DNA of 64,000 bases from Dicyema japonicum (taxonomy: Eukaryota > Dicyemida > Rhombozoa > Dicyemidae). Where the stretch lies: assembly GCA_011109175.1 (NCBI GenBank), contig RDEW01000015.1:1150882-1214881 (forward strand), given 5' to 3'. The translations under genes and the position numbers were made by a program. Shown piece by piece: positions 39,901 to 54,900 of this stretch. Below the pieces are notes generated by a model. That model ran no database searches, was not told where the DNA came from, and saw only the letters and a program-made list of their open reading frames with translations. Numbering within the stretch: the first letter of the stretch is position 1; each line of letters starts with the position of its first letter.

Positions 39901-42900
39901 ATAAGGATAAATAAAATTAGGTCATATATTGTCTATAACCCTGGCCAATTGTGGCCTCACTGATTTCACTAAACTATCAAATTCATCATCTGAACATCTT
40001 GAAGCTGTTTTATTATTATATGTAGTGGTTAGGCTTTGCATCGAAATCCCCCATTTGGTAAGTCGCTGTTAAAAAAGATCGGTACTGTTCCTAGGCTGCA
40101 GTTAACTCTTCTTCAGATGGTTGAAGTGATAATAATAAATAGCCGCAAAATATAAATTCAATCCAAATTATAATCAAATGTCTAAACTATGCAAATTTAA
40201 AAACTCGTGAGGGATTTATATATGTATTACTGGTTGGATCACAAAACAACCGATTATTATTACGTCGTAAAATCCAGTAATAAATCTTAAGATTATTTAA
40301 GTGGGAAAGTAATGCATAATGAAGGTGATTGGAGTACTACATTAACCGTACTTGACTCAAATGACTATCCGATTGAGATTAGTCTTATTTGTCTACATAT
40401 GAGTAATCAAAATTTACTATCTTAGGTGGAATCGATATTTTAGTTTCTTATTCTTCCCCTACAGGAGATACGAGTGAAATCAGCCATAAGAAAATTAAAA
40501 ATAGATTAACTATTCCAATGTCCTTAGCTACTCACACAACTGAGGATAACTTTGATATGGATTCTAACGAAACTGTGGCTGACGAAATTAATTTTAACTT
40601 AAATTATGATATTTCGTTAGGAGAGATGGATGACAAAAATGTGAACATTTCAGAAAATTACAATACAAACACAAACAAAGAAATAAATCAGACTTTCCAA
40701 AAAAACTTATTAATTACAGATTACTTTTCTTCAAATAACCAATCTAAAAAGTCTGCAGCCGATTTAAACCCTAAAATTTCCCCCAATAATAGAAACCCGC
40801 CAAAAACGATGATAAATCAATGTCTTTGGAAATCATTAATCAAACAACTCTCAATCAACAATTAGAGAAAACGGTCAATATAATAAATGACAAGCCTGAT
40901 TCAATAATAGTTGGTAAAGAAACTAATTCACGAAACCAAATTCTCGACAAAGATTATTTGCAAAATGAAAGCTCAATAAATAAAAAAATCGATAGAATAA
41001 AAAAATCAAAAAATAATTCATTACCCCAATGTACAAAAATTGCTTATCAATACAAACAGCCAAACAAATGTTATCAGAAAATACAAAGAACATAACACAA
41101 ATTGAAGAAACGCCAATGCAGCAGACAAATAAAAAAGTCTGTAAAACCCTTTCAGATTTGAGAGACCCAACATTTGTCTATCAAAATGTTAAAAACGTTA
41201 ACTCCACCATTCATAGCAAAACAACTGAAAATTCCTCACAAATACCAACTAAAGCAGCAAGCATAGGATATAACATGGGCACAATCAATAGAGAAGTCAT
41301 TAATGGAAAATGTGTAAACTCTATGTTGAACACGAATTCAGTAAAAAAGACGAATGATGTCAAAATAGAGCTGATCGACAGTTCAAATATTAATGATGTT
41401 ATTAATGATGAGAAAATTAAGGATAAGATTGCTATAGAGAATATACTAAAGAAATACAAGAATGTTAAAACTAATAATAATTGGAGAAATGTTTATAGTC
41501 AAACAGAGTGTAATGAAGTTCAACAAAATCAAGGATCAATGTCAATCCTTAGAAACGTGGATGCGTTTATTATGAGTAGAAAAGGAATTAATGCCAGTAT
41601 TATGAGTCAAAAACGTAAAAATCAGGAAATGACTACTCCAAGAAAAAAGTTGATGTCATTTAGAAATTAACTTGTTACAGTTTTGTTTAGTTTTTTACCA
41701 AAATTAATCTTTTGTTTGAGTAATATTGAATTTACTTAATTATCCTAACGATCCATGTAAATATTTGGTAGGGTATGTAAGGTCAAATGGATTTTTCTGG
41801 GTATACAGTGCATGGAACTTAACCATATTGTTTTACAGGCTAGCTTAATATTGTCAGTTTTTAAAACAAATGAGTTCACCCTTATGCAAACAATCAATTT
41901 ACTTAACTTTTATATGACATATGTCCCATATATTTGCATCTGATGATTTCTCCTGATAAAAATCTATTCCAGTGTGTTTATTCTAGTAAGTTGGAGAGTA
42001 AATTTGTCGGGCAATAAGTTACATTTCGGAAGTATTCGTCAGGGAATAACGAATCTGTCGTTCTCAGATACTCTTTTCATACAAAAAATTCAAATTACGT
42101 TTCAGGTGAATTTTTTGTGGATTAACATTCAATTATTAATTCTGACATTTTTGATGCCGCTATGAAAATTTACCGAAACATGAATATTTGAGTGTTCCAT
42201 TAATAATTTAAGATAAGAACGTTACTATTTTCTCAAAGATCAATTATTATTTTCATTTTCACGAAAGACATAAAATTTATAACCCCACATGTGCAACAAA
42301 AGAAACAATTTTGTCACTCTCTTCTATACACCTCAATTAGCTAGGGTTCTTGATTTCAGGCCGTCAGCGGATTTCAATTCTTGTTTTACGTTTTTCAAGT
42401 TCTTTTGTAGGCCGACTGGCCAAGTTATCATTGGCCTTTCACGACAAACAAAGTAGTCTTGACGCAGTGAAGCATTTACTGATGACGGCGTCACTTGTCA
42501 TGCCAATGCGTGAAACCTTCAGCCAGAATATACATAGGCGAGATTAAAATCCGAAGCAATCAGGACTTTGTCCTGCACTTATGACACTGCCATCCCGGCC
42601 AGAACTTTACGTAATGAATTTAGTAGTATAAGGGTCGTAAGTATCAAGGAACAACGGGACGTGTTAAATAATTAAAAATAATTAATAAAACAACAAAAAT
42701 AATTTTATTTTAATTATTAATATTACATTCAAAAATCTAAAAAGGAGGGAATCTTAGTAGTAAGGGCGCATTTCAAAGCTTTTATTATAATAAATTGTAG
42801 AATAAACCAACATTCAAGGTAAAAAAATAAACATGAATAAAAATAATTATTATAATGATTAAAATTTCCCTCAATGCTTTCATTCCAGTAAATTTCAATA

Positions 42901-45900
42901 CTCAATACAAATTATTTTTTGAAGTACTAAATCTCTTACTCTTAGACCGCCTATGGGCTCATTGTAGAATTCGAGTCAAATCTCCTTCTAATAACAGAAG
43001 TAATCAACAATTCCCTGTCATTTGAGAGCGGAGTTAGGCCGGGCGCCCACGTTGAAAGCATAAACAACATAAAAATCTACAGACATAACATCGATAAGAC
43101 CATCTTCAGTCTATCCCTTCCATCAGTGGTTTGTCCTCATCTTATTTGAGGTCACATTGATTTTAATAAACAACTCATCCCCTCATTACACTCAACATTT
43201 TAAATCTGGACTGTCTGTCAATCAGACATTCTTCCTTTTTATTTCCCCAAATTCAGAAGTATTATTTTATTTCTAACAGTAAGAAGGAGCCTGTTTGCTT
43301 TTGTCGAGGAATCCAGTCTTCATATTGGTTCAGAATAGTACTTCAGTCCATGAGTGACCTCACTGTGGATTTTGGTGGTAAAAATTCATCACAGTTTATT
43401 ATATAATGAAAATCAGCTCATATCTAATTGAAAACGGTAAAGAAGTGCTCGCTTCCTTTCTGACGGTAAAGGATCAGGCTCAAAATCAGTATATCTGCGT
43501 TTTCGGAGTATCAGTCGAACTGTTTCTGTTATCCTCATTAATAGTCTCTCTGACTTTTCTCAGTTACGGATTCTCCATGGATTATTGGTTGAATTGATTA
43601 AACTAATCTGTGACGACTGGACACGGTTTACGATTGTTATGACCTCCAGCCTCTTCAAGGCCAATTCGACAGTGGTCAGACTGCTGGACTCTTTCTTGCT
43701 CTCAATTATTGGCTTCTGTGAGAACAACTTTGATTTGCTCCTGTTTTTTCTAAATTTCGGTTATTCTGGCCTCCCCCAAAACTCCCTCTCCTTAGAAAAT
43801 CTATCCACCAATTTAAGCATCTATTTGACTGAACGTCAGGTGGATCTTTTGGCTAATTTTAAGTCAAAATCTACGACGGAGGAGTTATCTCACCAAATTA
43901 GGGGATTAGCTGTTCTGTACAAGGTTTTTGGTTTATTTTGAGAAAAGGGGTACTTGGTGTATAACCAACTGGAGAACAGTGTCGCCAGAACATTGATTTT
44001 TGTGGCCATATTTGTGTTACCCTGTTACAAGTTTGATATTCCTTTCCGATTGACGATTTCCACTTATGAACAGTCACATGTGTTGTACTATGTGAAGGGA
44101 TTAGTTTATTGGTTTATTGGTAGGGGGATTTCATATTTATTACTTTATACACGGCCAAGTCTGATGCAACCGGGGATGACGTCTTCTTTGGTTGTTTGAA
44201 TGAGGGGCTGACTGAGTTTTTGGAAGGGGAGAGTCGGAGACTGTTGAATGACGAGTTGGAGACATTAATGACTTTAGATTAAAAGTCCTCACGTTCGATC
44301 GTCGTGATTTGATCAGTCCTGTATTTCAAAATAAAGGTTAATGTCTGATTATAATGGTAGAGAAAGAAGGACTCCCCCTGTTTGTGATATTCTACAATAA
44401 ATTAAGACACAACAGTGTGTTATATGTTAATAATGAAATCGAAAACTTTAATATTTGGCACTGTTTTGTGCATCAGGGAATACATTTGATTAATGCGGAG
44501 AAAAGCTACGAGTCGTGTTCGGAAATGAGTATAAGGGAGAGTAATTGGTCCACTGTTCTGTAAGGATTGGTCTTTCATTAGATATTCACGGGAAAACGCT
44601 AGGCTGTTCATTTTCCGCGACGAAAATTCAACTGGGTTTTACCATTTGGACGTGGAGAGACTATTTAATAGACATTCTTTTTGATTTATTTGTTATTTTG
44701 ATTACTAGTCTAATTACAACTACCAATCTGAAAGGATCCCCCTAGGACAGGGGTGGCCAACCTTTTTCGCTCGCGAGCTACTTTTTACATAGCAATTTTC
44801 TGGCGATCGACGTATACATTTTTTTGTATTTTAATAACATTTTTTTAATATTAGACTTTATTTAACAAAACAGGAGAACAAGAAGCAAACGCGTCAAAAA
44901 GGGGAGAATTTTTATTTTATAATAAAAAATTAAATGCGATTTTAGGCATTGTAGTTATCCTGCAATTATTTCGAATTTTGGAACATATAAGCTTATTGCT
45001 ATTCTCATGCAATACTTAAGGTGGTCATCTGCTAAATGGGTCCTGTATTGAGATTTTATCATTTTCATGCTCGAAAATGATGTCTCGGATAATTACGTGC
45101 TTCCGAAGCACGAAAGAATTCGTTGATATGCATCAAATAAATTGGGATATTTTTCTGGAGAAATAAATTTCCACGTGTTGACATTTGAATTTACTTTAAA
45201 ATGATGTCATTTTTTAGATTTATAATTTCTATTTGAACGTCAAAAATCTTTCTAAATTTTTTATAAACATTTTCGATGTGAGTCTTCATGAACGGAGAAG
45301 GAAAGAAAGTGCATAAAAGAGTAATTTTCTTGAAATCGCCAAATCTGTGATTAAACTCGTTCATTATATTTTTCTAGTACCATAACGAATTCTTTTACAA
45401 AGATTTTTAACAAGTTGTTTTGTGAATTCTTCTCTTCAATATTAGGAAAATTGATAAAATTTTCTTTATTTTTCAAATCATCGAATCAGCAGCTTCCAAA
45501 ATATGAATTTTAAAATATTTATTTTATTATTTATTTAATAACCCCGAAAGGGAACACCAAGAAAGAAGGAGTAATCCAACTAATTAAGTGATCCCGGTAT
45601 GCCTCAACAGGATCGAGAGGTTTTTCCTGTGTTCCTCCAGAGTACCACGGCTTTCCTGAATAATGATTTAAAATATAAACATCAGTGAAAGGTTTTTTGT
45701 GCTTTGTGATAAGGCGAGTCACACGTAATGATGCAATTGTTACATATTTGGACGAATTAATAATTTTTTTCAAACTATATGTTGAGAAAAAAGATTTTTT
45801 AATTGTTCGACTTTCCCTATCGTAAAATAGAATTTAAAGGAAAATCATTATTGAAATCGGGATGTAGTGAATTAAAATGCCTACAAAGATTTTCTCTTTT

Positions 45901-48900
45901 AGGTAATGAAATAATTTATTGTATAACATGCATTTTTCCACGTGCATCGTAAAATATAGTCTTTTTCCTTTTGGCATTAAATTTATATAATTCACACTTT
46001 TTGCTACATTTCATAACATCGGCGTAAAAAATACTAACTTTAACATTGATAAATATTTTTTATTATAATTTAAGTACAAAAAAATAATTTCCAATTTGTA
46101 TATCAAACGTTAAAAATCAATCGATTGCACCCCTGTCCTAGGACGACACTCTTGTTGGCCTAACCAACCCAATTTGGTTAAAACTCTGTTGACCGGCTTC
46201 GGAGACGTTGTCGAAACCATTTGTCAATCATACGGGATTTTCTTCGATGTTCGACTTGGAAAGAAACTCTTAACCATGTAAGAGCGTGCAACCGAACAGT
46301 AATGTTAATCCATGACATTGAAAGGGTTCTTGACTTCTCGTTTTTTTCTTAATGTTTGTGTGAGAGTTCCAGAAGAACACTGATGACGGCGTCACTCGTC
46401 AACCCAAAGCATCATAGATGCGTGGAACCTTCAGCCAAATGGACAGCAGCAAGATTCAAACCAGAAACCTCATGATTTTGGTCTGGCGTAGCTTCTATCA
46501 GAATTTTAATTACAATCGCCAGTCTCTCCGATGATTGTCAGAAAATAATTTCCCATCTTAGAGATAAATAGACAATCTGTCTTTGACCCGTATTGGACCT
46601 TGGTTTTTCATTCTTCGGGTTCATATGTTCTCGCTGTTCTCGTAGTGTATCCAGTTTTTTTTCTAGTTGGATCCGAATACCTTCTTGGGATTTATCTGTT
46701 CATCTTTTTCCCAAACAAGTTACCAAAAATTCTGATTATTTCGATAAACTTTAGTGCATTGATTTCCAGCTATTTTTCCATATTTTAGATACCTCCATCA
46801 AAAATTCAAAAATTTCTTAACGGATTTTATGTCCCTACATCGTCTCAACTTGCATTTAGTTTCAATTTTTTAGTTTTGTATTCATTTTTTCAAAATAGAA
46901 CTTTTTGCATAATTCTCCAAGTAGTTAATTTTAATTTCATTAACCCAGGAATCACAAAAGTTATAGTCTAAGATAAGTGACCCCGGTGTCCGTAACAGGC
47001 TTTCTCCTGCGGTTAGTTTAGGAGTCCTGTATTATTATGATTATTATTATTAAAAAGCACTCCCGAGAAAACATAAAATTAGTTAAGTTTTCCTTGTTGC
47101 CGTATTCCGAATTATCCTCCCAGTCAGCTCCGACAATGATCTTCCGTTGCGCGCTAGTTCTCTAGGTAGTCCAGGTGTCCGCCATTTCCATTATAATGTC
47201 AGATGCTGCTCACACTATTGTAACACAGCGAATCAGATCTGATGGACTGAAAATCCGAAACCATAATGTCGGCAGACCAGTGGGAGGGTAAAAAGGTGGA
47301 ATCTGCCAAACACTTCTGTTCATTGTACGGTCCTTTTTGTCTGTTGTAGACAGCAGACAGAGATGTCATATTTTGTTAGATCGCATCCTAGTTGGTGTAT
47401 CTTTTAAGGTTGTTTAAGTTTTCTGCAATTAAAAGATCCGGAGTGAACGGAGAAGTCGGTAAGGAATAAGAATAAGACATAGTGCAATAGAGGCGTCGTC
47501 ACCACCTCAACCGAAAATCCTGGATTACTTTTCACAAAAGGGAAGGTTTCTTTTCGTATTTCGGTTGGCGTCCAGATATAGATTTATGTCTGGCCAGAGG
47601 GGATGGTCAATTAAAATATTCCTAATGGTTTTATCCATGTCAGGCATTAGGAGTCTCCTTAGTAAGGTGAATCCAATGACGCCATCAGAGGGGAAGAAGA
47701 GTATATTTAAACCAATTAACCACATTGCACCACATGGCGCACGCGGCTTGCCGGTTGAGATAATCAACACAGAGCTTGTAGTTTTCATCTTTTGAACATT
47801 AAACAAGTTTTCCGAGATATATTTCCAGTTTATATTATTCACATTGTAGTCAATAAATACTAAGCGGTTAAAGACGGATCCCGCACACAACTCAATATTT
47901 TGATGGAGATGACTACAACCACACAGGCTAAGTCACATAATCAATATGCGTAGTGAATAATCCAAACCCCGGTATCTCATTGAAAAATGACTTATTATAA
48001 ATTTCAAATTTTTGATTAACAATATTCAATGGTCATTTCACATCTTGACTTAATGCAGCCATAGTATGCCTTATAATTAGAATTGGATTAACATTATTCG
48101 TATTGAAGTCGTTGATAATCAATGGATAATGTCTTTTAAGTAGATTCTTTCGACCGTTATCCAGCCAATTGTTATTTCATCTGAACTTTACTACCAAAAA
48201 GTGTAAAGAGGGAAAGTTTGTTGGGCTTTTTGCAACAAGTCCTATCGTACCTTGGACTCTCTTCCGTTTTACTCAGCATATTTAAAAACCTCTAGAAAAC
48301 AATTATTTTGAAGTAGAGCTAATTAGGTCGATTGGACGGTAGCATCCGTACAATAGTTTTTTCACTTCATGTATTTCTTGACCCCGGGTGACGAGAGAAA
48401 AAAAACATGTCCAATTTTTAGACTTGCGTTGAACATGTTCCTGAGTACTTTTGGTAGTACTTCTGGGCTTTTTTGAACACCTTGATTTTGATATAATCAT
48501 AGGATCTATCAGGTCTCTTAAGCACAATCTTGTTTGCGATTAACTCCGCATTCTTCACTCACAAGATATATTTCCTAGAATGAAGATTGCGTTTATTTTG
48601 TATTCGCAGTCAAGAACTCAACTTGCTCTCATTCCAATCTTTATTGCGCTCCAGCAATTGCTTTGCAGATCACTTATTGTGTATGCGCAGGGATCCTGTA
48701 GATCTATGTATTCTCTTAGTTTAGTCTTTAGATTATTTCTTTTCATCACAATCTTCTTGAGGTGCCATGAAATTGAGACAACATCATCGTTATTGAGTAT
48801 ATTTTTTCTGTCGAAGCTTTCCAGGTAAGTTGGGTTAGTAAGCTGCTTTTGAGTCTCAGAATAAAAATGTTGAAGTTTAATGGCAGAATGAATGACACTT

Positions 48901-51900
48901 CACCTAAATGACACAAGAGACCATACTTCCCGTACGTCTCTTCCCACTAATCTGTGAGAAAGCAAATAAGAGGAAATTGTGTATTCAATGTTCCCGTTGC
49001 CCTAATTTCACACTTCGGAATAAAAGCTAACAAGAAGGACTGCACAGTCTCTGCCAAATTGGTCATGTTCTTCATTCCTTGGGAATTACAGTCAGCAGAG
49101 AGAGTCATCTTCTGGATCTATCCTTGACTCTATCTAACCCAAGTGAATGTCTACGCCGCTTGTAATCAACTCGTGTCGGAGAGGGTCAGCCATCTTAAGA
49201 TCGCAAGATCGACGCGTCTAACAGCTAACTCCTGTCTTTCAAAGCTAATCGAAAACAATACTCAAGATGCCTGGATCTGCCTTCGCTGCTTTGAACCTCC
49301 TCTCCTCAGTTCATATCAAACATAACTGAAGGAAAGGAACCACAAATCAATCATCAAGAGAAATGCCTTTAAAAATGATACTGTTAACTTGGCGACTGCA
49401 TTTGGAAATCTTTCGATCGCTGATTAATCGCTCTCGTCATCCGGGTAAGGAAAGACAAGACGATCATGGTCGGAGACATTCGGGAAACGTTGCGTACAAT
49501 TTCCAGCGACGGTAAGGTTCTTTGTTAACAAAAGAAACCCTCAAACAGATCTTCCAAAAACACCCACACGCCCCAGTAGATCTGGGTGAGACTAAAATTG
49601 GGATGGACATTCCACATTTGAAAATCACCACAGGTGATATACGATCTGCTATTTAATCATTCTCAGGAAGCAGTAGTGCTGGCTTGAACGGCCTACGTAC
49701 GAACTATATTAAGGACCTTTATTACGTCTAGTGATATGAAGAACACCCAAATAAATTTAACCACAATTTTTACTGACCACATTCTTCGTGCACAGATTTT
49801 CTATTATGTCGCGAACTCCTTTTTGCATCAAAATTAATTGTCTTAAAAAATCTTGTAATGTGTTAAGATACATCGCTATAGCCAATGTACTTAAACTCCT
49901 GATATCGAAGATTACTGCCAGGGCAGTCTGTACAATTTTAAGTCCCAAACTGAGTTGAATTGGGATTCCTTATGGATGTGAAGCGGTAATTCATTCAATC
50001 TGAAATTTCATTTAGAGACTGGGGGACATTCAGAATTCAACAATAGTTAAACTCAATGCTTTCAATAGCATTTGCAGAGATGGAATCATAGTGACGAGTG
50101 TTTTCAGGATCCGGAAATCAGCAGGATTGTAATCTCCTCATATAGTTCTCCACGCACGCTGATATTTTATCAACAAACCCTTGGATCCAAAACTGGAGTC
50201 CAACATGGCGATCCCCTTGACCCATACTCATCGTCTTTATTATCGATTTTACTGTTTTACCGATCAGAGCTCAAATTAATTTATTGCATCTGGATGATGC
50301 GACTATTGGAGGGAACTAAGAAATTGTGGTGGCAGAGGTTAAGTCCGCCATTTCTGCTCTCGCAGAACTTGGACTGGAACCGAATCCGTCCAAATGTGAA
50401 GCCTTTAACATTGCTTGCACATATGATGACTTTAGCCAAGCGCTGGCTATGATTTCGACTTACCTCCAAAATTTATAAGTCACCGAAATCGAAAACGCAA
50501 TTTTCCTCGACTTTCTTCTATATGACAAGAAAATGTCAACTCAGTTACAAGGGAAATATGCGTCTTTCCAGCTATTCTCGTCTGACCTAACAACTCTTTA
50601 TTATCACAGGTGCTATTTTTCCTCATAAATTTCCATCTCACGTCTCGTCTCCTTTTTTACGGGAAGCCCACTGTTTCACGGATATGAGTCTCCTAAAAAT
50701 CGAGAAACTAATGACTGCCGTAAAAGAAACACTTCAAATTTATTTGATATAACTGCCTAGATACAGTGTAAATTACCCCTTCGCTGTTGAGGAATTGGGA
50801 TCGCTCAACAATTGAACTTGTCATCCAGATTTTCTTATCTTCGATCAACGCAAGTCCCATGCGTCAGATCCTACTCCACATAAACGGATCGCAAGCTGAA
50901 CAGAACGCTCATAAACAATGAGACTGGGATAAAATATTATGCTCCAAAACTATTGGCTGAATGAAACTGGAATTTGACCAGCATCTTCTGGCATGCCTAG
51001 CTTCTACATCGACGAACAAAAGTGGTAATGTCTCAGAGCCTTCCCATGCACCTCCCTTCGGACATTATTGGATGACGACGCCACGAGAATGTGGATTTGC
51101 GTCCGCCTCGGAGTGGATATTTACTTTATTCATTGCTTTAGATATGGAAGGATAGTTTTTGCTAAGTTCTTCACGCTCTTTCCTGCCAGAGGAGTGCTGG
51201 AAGGACTCCAAGGCACGGAGGCATCAACGGAGTTATTACTTGAGTCTCCAGCATCTGCCATCAAGAAGACATCCACGATCACGTCGCCAATGATTCCGAA
51301 ATCAAACGCATTACTTGAGGGTTTTACTGCGAATGGCTATCTGAAGAGTGCTGTTTTTATTTACCTAACTTTTTTCAAGTGAAACCGGTGGCTAACAGGA
51401 AAGTAACTAGAAAAATCGGAGACTTCCAAACTTATTTATTTAGAATTGACAAGAAAGACAAAAATCAGAGAGAGAAAAACAGAAAAAAACGGAATCACTG
51501 AGAAAGACAAAAAAAACGTCAGAAAATCAGGTAATCCCAGTCAAACGAGCCATCAAACGTATTTATTCTCCCATTTTTCCCACTAACGTGCGAAAGAGCC
51601 TTCTTTCATCCCTGCAGAGAAATCCGATTAGGAGGGGAACTTTCTAACCAATCGACTTCCAAATTGATTACGATTATCTGAAAATAATCAGAAATATAAT
51701 CAAAAATAACGTTTTTTATATGATTAAAATAATTGATTGCATGGATTATTCTAATTTAAACGGAGATGGAGTAATCAAAGAGCTATTCAAGTCATTTGTC
51801 CGATTATTGATTATTGTGTTAGTAATTATGACATTACCAATCTCTCTATTTTTTATCATTTATGTAAGTTATGGTAAATTACTTAGAATGTGATGGAATA

Positions 51901-54900
51901 CGAGTCAGCAGTCAAGTTTACCTTTGGAAGAGTAAATACCAAGTTTTGTGAATCAGGTTTGTAATTTTTGAGATATTAAGGGATGCACATAGTTCTTCCT
52001 TTTATTGAAACAATTAAAATCTTCAGTCTGAGAACTAAAGATGATATTTACAGATTTAAAGGAGTTTTGTTTGTATTGATTAAGATTATGACCAAAGACG
52101 TGGTTTTAATTGACGTTGAAATACTTATTTTATATTGCATACAAAATCCTCAAAATTTAATCCTTAAAATTGATGACATTAACAAGACGAGACATAATGT
52201 TATGGAATCCTCCGTTAAAGAGGTTATGGGACATTACAAGATTTCACAGATTTTATATTGCAGAGAATTAATAAATAACCAAATTTTAGTAAATAAATAA
52301 CTGATTTAAGGAACAATTCAATAATATCGTAAAACAATGGGGGTTGTACTTGGATATTGTAATAATGTTGATTTTTTATATCCTACATTTTAGAAAGATG
52401 TCAAATTCTCTAACGAAATCAGAGAAATTATTTTAAAAGAGAATAAATTTTACAGCATGGAAGAAGTAAGTTTATTTTGACTTTAGGAATCGACTATAAC
52501 GGAAGTCGAATAATAATTATGTTTGGTTATTCTGTTTTGAAAAATGTATTTTTTTCTTTGAGTACAGGGGTTTAATCTAAAGTTAAGATAGTTCAATGAG
52601 CCACGTCGACAAGTCACAGATTATCCGATTATCTTTTATTATTTATTATCCCTAGGCTTACAATCTTTGGTAAACCCAGGACAATGTCATTACTAATTGA
52701 TTAAGGAAAGAAGCCAAGGAAGATCATCTGCTTGTGCTGACCAAATCTATTCTCCAATAGTACATTACATGCTTCCGCTTCAGAGGAGAAATGGAGAAGT
52801 AGTCTTCCATTTTCATCACACGTCCTACCGTAGCGGACATCACTTCATTATTCAGAGGAAGAGTTTTCATAATGTAACGTTCAAAAGAGGATTTAGTCAG
52901 GTTGAAGATTGTCTTTTATTACTTAATTTTTATAATATAAGGTTAAACGATTGTTATTTGATTAAATTATTATTGACCCTTTGAGCAAGTTAATATTACT
53001 ACAGTAGGACCCCGCCCAATAGAAAAGTGCCCCAAATATAGAGGGTGCCCCAAATATAGAGAGTATACTAAATTATTACATTTTTAACCTCTCTATTCGT
53101 ATTTTTAAACACATTTTTAACCTCTCTATTCGTATTTGTACCATCAAACTGCCATCACTATGAAATGAGTTTTGCAGTACATCTATCAATTAGGGATTGG
53201 TTATTCAAAGTATGGAGAGTTAATTACCGAATCGCTGTTGCATATGAGAAATCGATTATGTCAATCATTAATGTGTATCTTTCCACATAGGAAGATTAAT
53301 CACTCCAATAGATGAGCTTGATGATTTTTATTAGAGTCTATCTGAAATATAATCTCAACTCTGAAGACTAATTTTTGTTTGAGGAGAATGGAATTCCAAA
53401 GCAGTAATTAAACATTAATGAGAACTGTATTGGAAACTATAGAAGGAATTATCCCAACTCATCTGGAAACTGTCCGGTGACTTCTGTATTGTCTACGATT
53501 TGCTTATATGCAGCACAACCTGTCAGCATGCTGACAGACGCAAGACCACACGGATTGGTTTGCAGAAAAATATAAAAAAATAAGAGAAAACAAATATTTT
53601 TTAACGAAATCGACAATATTCAAACAGATGTTCAAATGGCTACTAATGGACTCCCGTTCATATGGAAGAACATTGATGAATAGTGATCATAAGATCGTAG
53701 TTAGTAGGTTAAGACTCCGAAGGCTTATGTATATCCTATACGAACCGTGCTAAATTATAAAGGACACAGAAAATTTCTGCTGAAGAACTGGAAAATAATG
53801 CTATATTATTATTGATTATCCTGATTCTCAACTTTGTTCTCAACTCAAAGAGAATCAGGGATTCTCAACTTTGTTCTCAGAGCAGAGAGATGGGAGAATA
53901 TTATGTGGATCATCACTCGACATTAAAGGATGGAGCGATTATTTATATTATATTTTTTATTAAAATTTACATTTTTTTATATATTTTTAGGCCATTAATA
54001 TAGATTTATTATCACATACCAGACATTCGTCAATCTGCAAGGAAAAACAGTTTTTTAAGTATATTTTTTAAGGAATCTTCAACGCTTTCAGCCATTTCGT
54101 CAGATCGGCGACGAATCGTATCATTACTTAAAGGTAAATTCTAGGAACATCAAAATAAAAAATATTTAAACAATAATACCATGTACCAATTTTTTTTCCA
54201 TGCCACCATTCGAGTATTTTTCATGTACCAAAAATGGTGCACATGCACCACGGTTGAGAATCACAGATATACAATACACTTATAGTTACAATTTTAGCAT
54301 ATAATGCCATTAACTGAGGGATATCCAGAATTGAACTGTCAAAATGTGCACGTACCATCAATGGTAAAAGATATCTGTTATTGGGGATCAATGAGCTCAA
54401 GGAAATAATTATATTTTTTTTGGGTCAAAAAATTATGAGATTTTGAAATTGATTTTTAATGAAACTTTTATTCAAAAAATAATTAAGTTTTCTATAATTA
54501 ATTATTTATTTAATAACCTCGAAAAGGGAACACCAAGAAAGAAAGAGTAACCAACTAATTAAGTGATCCCGGTACACCTCAAAAGGATCGAGAGGTTTTT
54601 TGTGTTCTTCCAGAGTACCCACGGCTTTCCTATATCGACGACGATCACCTTCATTAAAATTTGAAGAAAGGTGGGTTTTTTCCCCAATTTACGTGTATTT
54701 GAGGCTTCTAGTTTTGAATGGAAGAAACAACTTGTTCGTGACCATTACAGACCGATAAAACCGGAACTGTTGTTTTTGATTGAAACATGGTCAAGCATTG
54801 GGGGAAAGATCGGGAGGTAGATTCGTTTGACGTACCAATTTGGCCTGTTAGGGAATTGATCTTTACAAATTTGATATTGAAACTCCACAAGCTTATGAGG